Shown piece by piece: positions 8,496 through 15,971 of a stretch of 64,000 bases of DNA. A program made the translations under genes and the position numbers. The notes under the pieces are model-generated. The model was not told the DNA's origin. It saw only the letters and a program-made list of their open reading frames with translations, and did not search any database. Position 1 is the first letter of the stretch. Each line of letters starts with the position of its first letter. This DNA is from an uncultured Dyadobacter sp. (GTDB lineage Bacteria; Bacteroidota; Bacteroidia; Cytophagales; Spirosomataceae): positions 46,403 through 110,402 of the forward strand of contig NZ_CAMLSE010000027.1 of assembly GCF_946482605.1 (NCBI RefSeq). The letters run 5' to 3'.

Positions 8496-8960
8496 ATGAA
8501 AAACAAACTGCACCGATCGATCACCATCCTGATGGCATTCCTGGTTCTGCTGAGCAGCACCGGTTTCGCTATTACGGAGCGCTTGTGCACGATGATGGAC
8601 AGCAAGTCGGCGCAGTTCGCGAGCAATTCCAAAGAAAGTTCCTGTAAACCAAAAGTCGTTTCTTCCTGCTGTGCCAAAAGTGCGGAGTTGAAAATGGCCA
8701 AAGGCACTTTTCTAAAAAAAACCGACTGCTGCCGGGAAAGCCAGCAATTCAAGAAACTTGAAATTGTTTCCCTGGATTCACACCTGGTTGCCAAACTGCT
8801 CAAATCGGCAGCGACCGGCGTCGTATGGGAAGTAACCCGCTTCCGTTTTATCCAGGCCGAATGGGTAATCCATGCCCCCCGGCTCTCTCCCGACCTATCC
8901 TTCTCTTCCCGTCTTCATGGGAGAAGTATGCTCGCATTTATCCAGTCCTTCCTGATTTGA
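8496..8960 (+). CDS. Small Cys-rich exported protein (HYC_CC_PP-like)
   Basis: A 154-residue protein with an N-terminal hydrophobic segment (residues 10-27, ITILMAFLVLLSSTGFAI) consistent with a signal peptide or anchor. Cysteines follow in ERLCTMMD, SSCKPKVVSSCCAKSA and TDCCRES. The arrangement recalls the short Cys-pair proteins (HYC_CC_PP type) that sit beside TonB receptors in Bacteroidota, though the match is from memory and partial. It lies between the HMA chaperone and the TonB receptor, so a periplasmic copper-binding role is a reasonable inference. The last 40 residues are unremarkable. Confidence 0.6.
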   Translation: MKNKLHRSITILMAFLVLLSSTGFAITERLCTMMDSKSAQFASNSKESSCKPKVVSSCCAKSAELKMAKGTFLKKTDCCRESQQFKKLEIVSLDSHLVAKLLKSAATGVVWEVTRFRFIQAEWVIHAPRLSPDLSFSSRLHGRSMLAFIQSFLI

Positions 8961-9049
8961 TCATTGAATAACAGCCATTTAATGTAAATCTACGCCCAAC
9001 AGCGTCGGATTTGACAAAGAATCTCTTATTCCAATGAATCCATGCAATC

Positions 9050-11275
9050 ATGAACAAACACCTGCTGGGAGGGCTGCTTTTACTGATTACCTCCTCCATT
9101 TACGCACAGCGTATAACCGGCTCAGTGAATGAGCAAGATGCTCAAACCAAAAGCCTGAAACCCATCATCGGAGCCAATGTGTATTGGTCCGGAACAACCC
9201 AGGCCACTGCTACGGACCTGAATGGAAAATTCAGCATTCCGCGATCTGCCCAATCGGCAATGCTGGTGGTCAGCTTTGTCGGGTTCCGAAACGATACCAT
9301 CAAAATAGGGCAGGAAAGCGAACTGCAGGTAGTTCTGCAAAGCGATCAGACGCTGGATGAAGTGGTGGTACGTGCCGGCAATACATCCATTGACCGTCTT
9401 TCTCCGCATCAAACCGAAATCATCACAACACGTGCACTCGCCAAAGCAGCCTGCTGCAACCTTTCCGAAAGTTTCGAAACGAATGCATCGGTATCGGTTT
9501 CATATGCCGACGCAGTAACGGGCTCCAAACAGATCCAGATGCTCGGCCTGAACGGCACCTACATTCAAACCAATGTGGAAAACATCCCGTCCATACGCGG
9601 ACTTGCATCTACTTTCGGACTTAATTTCGTGCCGGGCACCTGGATCCAGTCGATCGATGTCGGTAAAGGAGCGGGTTCCGTCGTGAATGGGTATGAATCC
9701 ATGACGGGCCAGATCAACGTGGAGCTGCAAAAGCCGGATACGGACGAAAAACTGTACCTGAACACCTATGTGAATAACTTCGGTCGCGCCGAGGTGAATC
9801 TGAACCTTGCCCATAAGCTGACCGAAAAGTGGAGCACCGGACTGCTCACGCATGGCAGCACGCTCCGCAACCGCGTCGACAAAAACGGTGATGGCTTTCT
9901 CGATCTGCCGCTGTACACGCAGTACAATGCAATTAACCGATGGAAATACCAGGGAACCAAGATGATGGCCCAGTTTGGTGTGAAAGCGCTCTACGAGGAT
10001 CGACTTGGCGGACAAAAAGGTTTTGAGCGGGAAATGAAGGGAACCGCACAGGCTTACGGGTTTGGTGCACGGGTAAACCGTTACGAGTTTTTCTCAAAGA
10101 TTGCGCGCCTGTTTCCCGAACAGCCCTACAAAGGACTTGGCCTGATCGTCAATGCTTCCTTACACGACTCCAAATCCTATTTTGGCCTGAATAATTACGA
10201 CGGCCGGCAAAAAACGCTCTACGGAAACCTCATTTACCAGTCCATTATCGGGAATACGAATCATTCCTATAAAACCGGGGTCAGCTATCTGCTCGATGAC
10301 TATGATGAACTTTATAAAGACATCAGCCTGAAAAGAAACGAGTCAGTACCGGGCGCATTCTTCGAATATACTTACAACCATCTCGACAAATTTGTGATGG
10401 TGGCCGGTGGACGCGTCGATTTTCATAACCTGTATGGTACACAATGGACGCCACGCCTGCATTTGAAGTACAATCTGACCGATCAGACCACACTTCGGGC
10501 TTCGGCAGGACGAGGCTTCCGGGTATCAAACCCGCTGGCCGAGTACTATGGTAACCTGGTGAGCTCCCGGGCCGTGATCTTCCGCGAAAGTATCCGCCCG
10601 GAAGTGTCCTGGAACTATGGAGCCAGCCTGACCCAGGAATTCAAAATCGGGGAAATGAATGGTAACTTTATCATGGATTTTTACCGCACCGATTTTGAAA
10701 ACCAGTTGGTAGCAGACATGGAAGATCCGCGGTACATACGTTTCTACAACCTCGAAGGCAAGGCTTATGCCAACAGCTTCCAGGCAGAAGCGAATTTGAC
10801 ACCCATCAAACGCTTTGAGCTCAAACTCGCTTATCGCCTCTTTGATGTGAAACAAACCATCCGGAATGTGTACGATGCCAATACGCTGCAACCCAGGATG
10901 ATGGTCAGCCGCGACCGGGTGCTGTTCAATGCGGGCTATGCCTTGCCTTATGACAAATGGAAGTTTGACGCTACGGTACAATGGAATGGCAAACGGCGGA
11001 TTCCTTACATGGGTCACGTTCCCGACCACCACGTTCCGACCGACCTGACAGCGACCATGTCTCCCTCATTCTATAACCTGAATGCCCAGATCACGCGAAC
11101 ATTTCCCAAATGGGACATCTATCTGGGTGGCGAAAATCTCGCTAATTTCCGTCAGAAAGACCCGATTATGGGAGCCTCGGAACCTTTCGGGCAGCATTTC
11201 GATGCGGGAATGGCCTGGGGGCCGGTCGTAGGACGAATGATTTATGCCGGAATGCGTTATAAGATTGTTCGGTAG
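9050..11275 (+). CDS. TonB-dependent receptor of the copper island
   Basis: A 741-residue outer-membrane receptor with a signal peptide (ending SSIYAQ), a carboxypeptidase-regulatory-like domain (about 25-95), a TonB plug and a 22-strand barrel ending in an aromatic strand (MIYAGMRYKIVR). The plug contains an unusual C135-C136 pair in KAACCNLSESFETN, in the region where receptors usually have no cysteine. Its place between HMA-type genes and the HMA-AraC regulator suggests uptake of copper or a copper chelate. The neighbouring ATG at 9050 starts the signal peptide. The receptor class is certain; the copper substrate is inferred from context and the Cys pair. Confidence 0.9.
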   Translation: MNKHLLGGLLLLITSSIYAQRITGSVNEQDAQTKSLKPIIGANVYWSGTTQATATDLNGKFSIPRSAQSAMLVVSFVGFRNDTIKIGQESELQVVLQSDQTLDEVVVRAGNTSIDRLSPHQTEIITTRALAKAACCNLSESFETNASVSVSYADAVTGSKQIQMLGLNGTYIQTNVENIPSIRGLASTFGLNFVPGTWIQSIDVGKGAGSVVNGYESMTGQINVELQKPDTDEKLYLNTYVNNFGRAEVNLNLAHKLTEKWSTGLLTHGSTLRNRVDKNGDGFLDLPLYTQYNAINRWKYQGTKMMAQFGVKALYEDRLGGQKGFEREMKGTAQAYGFGARVNRYEFFSKIARLFPEQPYKGLGLIVNASLHDSKSYFGLNNYDGRQKTLYGNLIYQSIIGNTNHSYKTGVSYLLDDYDELYKDISLKRNESVPGAFFEYTYNHLDKFVMVAGGRVDFHNLYGTQWTPRLHLKYNLTDQTTLRASAGRGFRVSNPLAEYYGNLVSSRAVIFRESIRPEVSWNYGASLTQEFKIGEMNGNFIMDFYRTDFENQLVADMEDPRYIRFYNLEGKAYANSFQAEANLTPIKRFELKLAYRLFDVKQTIRNVYDANTLQPRMMVSRDRVLFNAGYALPYDKWKFDATVQWNGKRRIPYMGHVPDHHVPTDLTATMSPSFYNLNAQITRTFPKWDIYLGGENLANFRQKDPIMGASEPFGQHFDAGMAWGPVVGRMIYAGMRYKIVR

Positions 11276-11320
11276 AGGAAAAAAGAAGGAAAGGGAGAAA
11301 GACATTGACAGCTTTATATT

Positions 11321-11890
11321 ATGAAATTATATATTAAAAATATGGTCTGTGACCGCTGCAAGCGGGTAGTTCGGGAAGAACTGAACCGGCTTGGAATTGA
11401 CCTCAACTTCATAGAGCTCGGTGAGGTCGAAACGGTGGCAGAGGTAGACGGCGATCAACTGAAAGAGGTAAAAACAGTACTGGAAGCCAATGGTTTTGAG
11501 CTGCTCGATGATCGCCGGCTTGCATTGGTAGAGCATATCAAAACGCTGGTGATCGACGAGGTACAAAACCTGAAAGGCAACAAACCCACGCAGATGAATT
11601 TTTCGGACTATCTCTCGGAAAAGATCGGATATGAGTACTCCTATCTGAGCAACCTGTTCTCCTCCGAAACCGGGCAAACCATCGAGCAGTATATTATTGC
11701 CCAAAAGGTGGAGAAGGTAAAAGAATGGCTATCATATAATGAGCTCACATTGAGCGAAATAGCCTGGCGACTTTCTTACAGCAGCACGGCGCATCTCAGT
11801 AATCAGTTCAAAAAAGTGACCGGCATGACGCCGGGTGAGTTCAAGAAAAGTACTTTACAAAGAACCGCACTGGATCAGGTAGGCCAGTGA
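11321..11890 (+). CDS. HMA-like domain fused to AraC-type HTH transcription regulator
   Basis: A 189-residue regulator. Residues 1-65 form an HMA-like ferredoxin fold that keeps the metal-binding pair in NMVCDRCKRVV. Residues 85-180 are an AraC/XylS double-HTH domain (YSYLSNLFSSETGQTIEQYIIAQKV, LTLSEIAWRLSYSSTAHLSNQFKKVTGMTPGEFKK). This is far shorter than classical AraC proteins because the usual cupin sensor is replaced by the metal domain. It is 45 bp downstream of the TonB receptor and probably co-transcribed with it. It is the likely Cu-responsive regulator of the TGTAAC promoters before copA and the chaperone gene; this link is inferred. Confidence 0.88.
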   Translation: MKLYIKNMVCDRCKRVVREELNRLGIDLNFIELGEVETVAEVDGDQLKEVKTVLEANGFELLDDRRLALVEHIKTLVIDEVQNLKGNKPTQMNFSDYLSEKIGYEYSYLSNLFSSETGQTIEQYIIAQKVEKVKEWLSYNELTLSEIAWRLSYSSTAHLSNQFKKVTGMTPGEFKKSTLQRTALDQVGQ

Positions 11891-11939
11891 CCCACATCAA
11901 TAACCTATTTTTCAAGTATTAATTCAAAACTTCAACTGT

Positions 11940-12182
11940 ATGAAACAAGTCATTTTTGCATCACTGGTATTTCTTTTCACCGCTTGTGCAGGGAACAGCG
12001 AAAAGTCAGAAAAGACGGCTTCGGATACTGAGACACAAGCGGCGAGCGAAAAAAAATATGCCTGCCCGATGAAATGCGAAGGCGAAAAGACCTACGCCGA
12101 GGCAGGCAAATGCCCGGTTTGTAAAATGGATCTGCAGGAAGTAGCGATGGCCGAAACCGATTCGAGCACCCATCAGCATTAA
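11940..12182 (+). CDS. Heavy-metal-binding-domain (HMBD) lipoprotein
   Basis: An 80-residue lipoprotein. The signal peptide ends in the lipobox FLFTACAG, followed by a Ser/Glu/Lys-rich linker. Residues 40-70 carry the heavy-metal-binding domain with KKYACPMKCEG and GKCPVCKMDL, the paired Cys-Pro-x-(C)-M knuckles of the HMBD family seen in CusB-like adaptors and free lipoproteins. A His-containing tail (SSTHQH) may add ligands. It lies 49 bp after the HMA-AraC gene and 23 bp before another HMA gene. Periplasmic-side copper buffering is the likely role. Confidence 0.85.
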   Translation: MKQVIFASLVFLFTACAGNSEKSEKTASDTETQAASEKKYACPMKCEGEKTYAEAGKCPVCKMDLQEVAMAETDSSTHQH

Positions 12183-12205
12183 TCATTTCAAAACTTTAAG
12201 AAAAT

Positions 12206-12547
12206 ATGAAAACGACCATTCTCAGCATTCTGACTGCCCTGGTTCTGGGCCTGAACGTCGCTATCGCCGACGGGCAAAAGGAGGTAAAAATCAAGACCTC
12301 AGCCATTTGTGAAATGTGCAAGGCGCGTATTGAGCGTAACCTGGGCCTCTCCAAGGGAGTGAAAGAGTCGAACCTCGACTTAGGCAACAAGGTTGTAACG
12401 GTGAAATACAATCCGAATAAAACTACTCCGGAGGCTATCAAAGCCACCATTATCAACACCGGGTACGACGCCGATGAGCTGCCCGCCAACCAGAAATCGC
12501 ACGACAAACTGCCAAGCTGCTGCCGGAAAACTGCCGCAGCGCATTGA
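12206..12547 (+). CDS. Exported HMA-domain cation-binding protein
   Basis: A 113-residue protein with a signal peptide (TTILSILTALVLGLNVAIA) and one HMA domain (about 24-90) containing the metal site AICEMCKARIE. The domain ends GYDADELPA, after which a short tail carries a further pair, SCCRKTAAAH. Unlike the 69-residue protein at 8209, this one acts in the periplasm. It is 18 bp upstream of the His/Met-rich envelope gene, so the two are likely co-expressed. A periplasmic copper carrier or buffer is inferred. Confidence 0.85.
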   Translation: MKTTILSILTALVLGLNVAIADGQKEVKIKTSAICEMCKARIERNLGLSKGVKESNLDLGNKVVTVKYNPNKTTPEAIKATIINTGYDADELPANQKSHDKLPSCCRKTAAAH

Positions 12548-12565
12548 TCACGAAACTACTTCATC

Positions 12566-13960
12566 ATGCTTCTCAACAAACTGATCCTGATGACAGCCGC
12601 CGGAATGGGGGCTGTCATATCCCCCGCATTTGCGCAGCACGAACACCGCCACGAGCCAGCCAAAGACACCGTTAGCCACGAAATGCACGACATGAAAAGT
12701 ATGGATCATGAGCAAATGGACCATACTCAAATGCAGCATGGTGCCTCGCATATGACGCATGGCTTTTCATTGAGTCTGCCGATGACCCGCAATGGCTCGG
12801 GCACAGGGTGGCAGCCCGACGCCACGCCCATGTACGCCTACATGAAGCATGGCAGCAAATGGAACTACATGCTGCACGGAAGCATTTACCTGCGTTACAC
12901 CGCACAAAATTTCAACAACGACGGTAAAAGAGGCTCCGATTCCAAGTTCAGCGCGCCTAACTGGTTCATGGGAATGGCCCAGCGCCAAGTAGGCAAAAAC
13001 GGCTTGCTTAACCTTCGGGCCATGGTTTCCCTCGATCGCATCGTCGATGGGGGTGCAGGTTACCCGCTGCTTTTTCAATCCGGCGAAAGCTGGAAAGGCC
13101 AGCCGCTTATCGACCGCCAGCATCCGCACGACCTCATTTCGGAGCTTTCAGTAGGTTACACACAGCGGATCAATGACAAGGTCGATTTGACCATTTACGC
13201 GGGTTACCCCGGCGAGCCGGCGCTTGGCCCTACGGCGTTCATGCACCGGATGTCGGCATTCAACAATCCCGATGCCGTGCTCGGCCACCATTGGCAGGAT
13301 GCCACACACATTACATTCGGCGTGGTGACGGCAGGTATCCGATATGGTAAATTCAAACTGGAAGGATCTTCGTTCACCGGCCGCGAACCGGACGAGAACC
13401 GCTTCGATTTCGACAAGCCACGCTTCAATTCATACAGTTACCGGTTGTTGTTCAATCCTTCTGCCAACTGGGCATTACAGGCTTCGAGAGGTTTAATCAA
13501 AAGCCCGGAACCAAGGGAGCCGGATGAAGATGTCAACCGTACGACCGCTTCCGTACAGCATTCGGGTAGTCTGGGTGGAAAAAACAAATGGATTTCGTCG
13601 ACACTCGTATGGGGATTGAATGATGCGGGCGAGCACCACAAGGAACATTCTGTGCTGGCCGAATCAAATCTGCAACTCGACAAATGGGCCATTTACGGCC
13701 GCTATGAATGGGTTCAGAAAAGCGGCGGTGAGCTGGGACTGATAGCCTATGATTACGATCCCCTCCTGAACCGGCTTCCTGTTTCCATGTTTTCACTCGG
13801 CTTGAACCGGCAGATCGCCGCTTTCAGTAACACACTCCTACAAGCCGGAGCGCAGATCAGCCTTTACAAACCGGACCGCCTGCTGGAAAGCATTTATGGT
13901 AAAACACCGCTTTCCGGGCAGGTGTACCTGCGCATTACCCCCGCGCTCATGCGTATGTGA
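12566..13960 (+). CDS. His/Met-rich envelope protein of the copper island
   Basis: A 464-residue secreted protein of no named family that I can assign. A signal peptide (to about residue 19, ISPAFAQ) leads into a His/Met-rich segment at 20-68 with repeated HE, DHEQMDHTQM and HGASHMTHG elements, well suited to bind copper. The rest is rich in alternating aromatic/polar strands, contains DRQHPHDLISELSVGYT and ends ...GQVYLRITPALMRM, so an outer-membrane beta-barrel is likely. It is the last gene of the copper island. By analogy with CopB-type proteins it may bind or move copper at the outer membrane; this is inference. Confidence 0.75.
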   Translation: MLLNKLILMTAAGMGAVISPAFAQHEHRHEPAKDTVSHEMHDMKSMDHEQMDHTQMQHGASHMTHGFSLSLPMTRNGSGTGWQPDATPMYAYMKHGSKWNYMLHGSIYLRYTAQNFNNDGKRGSDSKFSAPNWFMGMAQRQVGKNGLLNLRAMVSLDRIVDGGAGYPLLFQSGESWKGQPLIDRQHPHDLISELSVGYTQRINDKVDLTIYAGYPGEPALGPTAFMHRMSAFNNPDAVLGHHWQDATHITFGVVTAGIRYGKFKLEGSSFTGREPDENRFDFDKPRFNSYSYRLLFNPSANWALQASRGLIKSPEPREPDEDVNRTTASVQHSGSLGGKNKWISSTLVWGLNDAGEHHKEHSVLAESNLQLDKWAIYGRYEWVQKSGGELGLIAYDYDPLLNRLPVSMFSLGLNRQIAAFSNTLLQAGAQISLYKPDRLLESIYGKTPLSGQVYLRITPALMRM

Positions 13961-13974
13961 GCGGGCTTTTTTAG

Positions 13975-13982
13975 TAGTTTTG
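13975..13982 (+). promoter_or_regulatory. Predicted -7 box of the methyltransferase gene
   Basis: TAGTTTTG matches the Bacteroidota -7 consensus TAnnTTTG and lies 28 nt before the GTG start at 14010. This supports the downstream start over the longer reading that begins inside the preceding gene. Confidence 0.4.
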
Positions 13983-14009
13983 CGTTTTAATATAAACCAA
14001 AATATTGCC

Positions 14010-14753
14010 GTGGCCTGGTACCATACCTATTTCAAAGGACTCCCGCAGCGTGCCTGGAAACTGCACCAGGATGAAGAATATACTGATTATGAAGTCGATT
14101 TCCTGCGGGATGTGCTTGAAATAAATGGTGACAGCCAGGTGTTGGACATGCTCGCCGGCTACGGACGGCACGCATTACCGCTCGCGGAGCAGGGCGTTGC
14201 CATGACCTGTATCGACATTTCTACCGAGTACTGCGATGAATTGCGCGGCATCGCGGACGAGCAGCAACTACCCGTCAAAGTCGTTTGTGCCGATGTACTT
14301 GAAGTAAACCTGCCGGAAGAGAGTTTTGATGCAGCTTATTGTTTCGGAAACAGTTTCAGCTTTTTTCCACGGGCCGAAACGCAGCAACTCATTAGTCAGA
14401 TCGCGTCGGCACTGAAGCCTGGCGCGCACGCGGCTATTCATACCGAAAACCTGGCCGAAAGTATCCTGCCTAACTACCAGTCGCGGAACTGGATGCCTGT
14501 GAAAGAAGATATCGTGTATCTGGCTGAAAATGAATACAACGCCGCTGGTGGCTATATCGAAGCCGAACAGACATTTATTTCGGGTACTGAAAAAGTGACG
14601 CACAGCGTCCGCCAGCATATTTACACATTGGGAGAGCTTACTTCTATGTTCGAAAGCGCGGGGCTGACAGTCGTAGGCACATTCAGCAACCTCGAAGCCG
14701 ACCCGTTTATGCTGGGCGACGAGCAACTTTACCTGGTGGCTCGGAAAGATTGA
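14010..14753 (+). CDS. Class I SAM-dependent methyltransferase
   Basis: A 247-residue cytoplasmic methyltransferase. Motif I is VLDMLAGYGRHALPLA (about 43-58), followed by the acidic ribose-binding end CIDIS and the VVCADVLEVNLPEESFDAAYCFGNSFSFF segment of the Methyltransf_11/25 group. I choose GTG at 14010, which gives MAWYHTYFKGLPQRAWKL, a typical opening for this family. The in-frame ATG at 13896 would overlap the upstream copper gene by 65 bp and prepend an implausible Cys/Arg-rich stretch. The substrate is not evident. It converges on the YeeE gene with almost no gap. Confidence 0.8.
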   Translation: MAWYHTYFKGLPQRAWKLHQDEEYTDYEVDFLRDVLEINGDSQVLDMLAGYGRHALPLAEQGVAMTCIDISTEYCDELRGIADEQQLPVKVVCADVLEVNLPEESFDAAYCFGNSFSFFPRAETQQLISQIASALKPGAHAAIHTENLAESILPNYQSRNWMPVKEDIVYLAENEYNAAGGYIEAEQTFISGTEKVTHSVRQHIYTLGELTSMFESAGLTVVGTFSNLEADPFMLGDEQLYLVARKD

Positions 14754-14754
14754 C

Positions 14755-15270
14755 TCAATGCGGGAGCCGGGCGCGGATTAGTCCGTAAACCCAGGTACCG
14801 GCAATGGCGCTCAGCAATGTCACAGCTACCGCAGTGTAACCGGCACCGATCTGCGCGAACAGCGGCCCAGGGCAAGCACCCGTAATGGCCCATCCGACGC
14901 CGAACATGAGGCCGCCGTAAATCTGTCCTTTGTCAAAAACTTTGTCGGCAATGCTGACGTGCTCGCCGGACAAGGTCCTGATATCAAATTTTCTGATCAG
15001 CCAAACCGAAAGCAGGCCCACTGCCACAGCGGAGCCGATGACGCCATACATGTGGAAAGAGTCCAAGCGGAACATTTCCTGTATCCGAAACCATGATACG
15101 ATTTCCGCTTTCACGAAAACAATCCCGAACACAACGCCTACAATCAGATATTTGAGGTTCGCTCCGAAACCTTCGGCACTTTCCTGACGGTTTGCACCAT
15201 CGCAACCGTCCATTTGGATGGGGTCGGGCTGATGATCCGCAATAGGGGTAGGTTGATGTATTTTTTCCAT
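14755..15270 (-). CDS. YeeE/YedE family (DUF6691) membrane protein, half 2
   Basis: A 171-residue membrane protein with four predicted helices. The motif GWAITGACPGPLFAQIG is the conserved Cys-containing half-channel signature of the YeeE/YedE sulfur-compound transporters. It forms a pair with the next gene (15317-15892), each providing one half, as usual in sulfide-detoxification operons. The N-terminal 35 residues are hydrophilic with a His/Pro/Asp-rich stretch. Family members import thiosulfate in E. coli; in BigR-type operons they are thought to move sulfur compounds such as sulfite out, so the direction here is uncertain. Confidence 0.85.
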   Translation of the reverse strand: MEKIHQPTPIADHQPDPIQMDGCDGANRQESAEGFGANLKYLIVGVVFGIVFVKAEIVSWFRIQEMFRLDSFHMYGVIGSAVAVGLLSVWLIRKFDIRTLSGEHVSIADKVFDKGQIYGGLMFGVGWAITGACPGPLFAQIGAGYTAVAVTLLSAIAGTWVYGLIRARLPH

Positions 15271-15316
15271 TGTTGAGTATTGTATTAATAAGTAAAATAT
15301 AAAAGTCGCCAGCCAA

Positions 15317-15892
15317 TTATCTGACCAGATCGAGCACGACCGGAAGCAGCAAATGCGTGCATGCGAACCCGCCGATCATGAAACTGACGGTAGCGACGAG
15401 CGACGGCCACTGCAGATTGGACAGCCCCATAATGGCGTGCCCGGACGTGCAGCCTCCTGCATAGCGCGTCCCGAAACCCACGAGAAAGCCCCCCAACACT
15501 AAAAAAACAAGTCCCTTAAGACTAAAAACATGAGCGAGCGAGAAGATATCCGAAGGCATCAATCCCGAAAAATCAGTAATGCCGAGTGCCGACAACGCTT
15601 TCCGGGTGTTATCAGAAACCACAAAAGCGTCGGGGTTTCCTAATGCAAAGTTTCCAACCAGACCACCTATCACAATACCTGCAACGAAAAACAGGTTCCA
15701 GGCCTCTTTCTTCCAATTGTACTTGAAAAAAGGAATATTGGCCGGTATCACTGCCGCGCAAATGTGCCTGAGCGATGAAGAAATGCCGAAGGATTTGTTT
15801 CCAAGCAGCAGTAGGATCGGGACCGTAAGCCCGATCAGCGGGCCGGCCACATACCAGGGCCATGGTCTTCGGATTATTTCAATAATTTCCAT
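15317..15892 (-). CDS. YeeE/YedE family membrane protein, half 1
   Basis: A 191-residue membrane protein with about five hydrophobic segments. The signature [23 protein letters not shown] carries the conserved cysteine of the YeeE/YedE family. It lies between the persulfide dioxygenase-rhodanese gene and the second YeeE half, all on the minus strand, so the three probably act as one sulfide/persulfide detoxification unit. An AT-only palindrome (15908-15919) just upstream may be part of an internal promoter. Confidence 0.88.
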   Translation of the reverse strand: MEIIEIIRRPWPWYVAGPLIGLTVPILLLLGNKSFGISSSLRHICAAVIPANIPFFKYNWKKEAWNLFFVAGIVIGGLVGNFALGNPDAFVVSDNTRKALSALGITDFSGLMPSDIFSLAHVFSLKGLVFLVLGGFLVGFGTRYAGGCTSGHAIMGLSNLQWPSLVATVSFMIGGFACTHLLLPVVLDLVR

Positions 15893-15907
15893 ATTAATTA
15901 TATCGGA

Positions 15908-15919
15908 TTAATATATTAA
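15908..15919 (-). promoter_or_regulatory. AT-rich palindrome before the YeeE pair
   Basis: TTAATATATTAA is a perfect 12-bp palindrome, 16 bp upstream of the YeeE start at 15892, in the 79-bp gap after the dioxygenase gene. AT-rich dyads are typical of ArsR-family operators, and sulfide operons are often ArsR (BigR/SqrR)-controlled, but no such regulator is encoded here. Confidence 0.35.
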
Positions 15920-15971
15920 ACAATAAAATGAATATCTGCGATCCAGTCGCAGCCGTTTGTCAACTACTTAT

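Noticed and set aside
13896..14009. Longer start for the methyltransferase inside the copper-island gene
   Set aside because: The extra residues are Cys/Arg-rich and unlike the family, the region is coding in another frame, and a -7 box at 13975 fits the GTG start at 14010.
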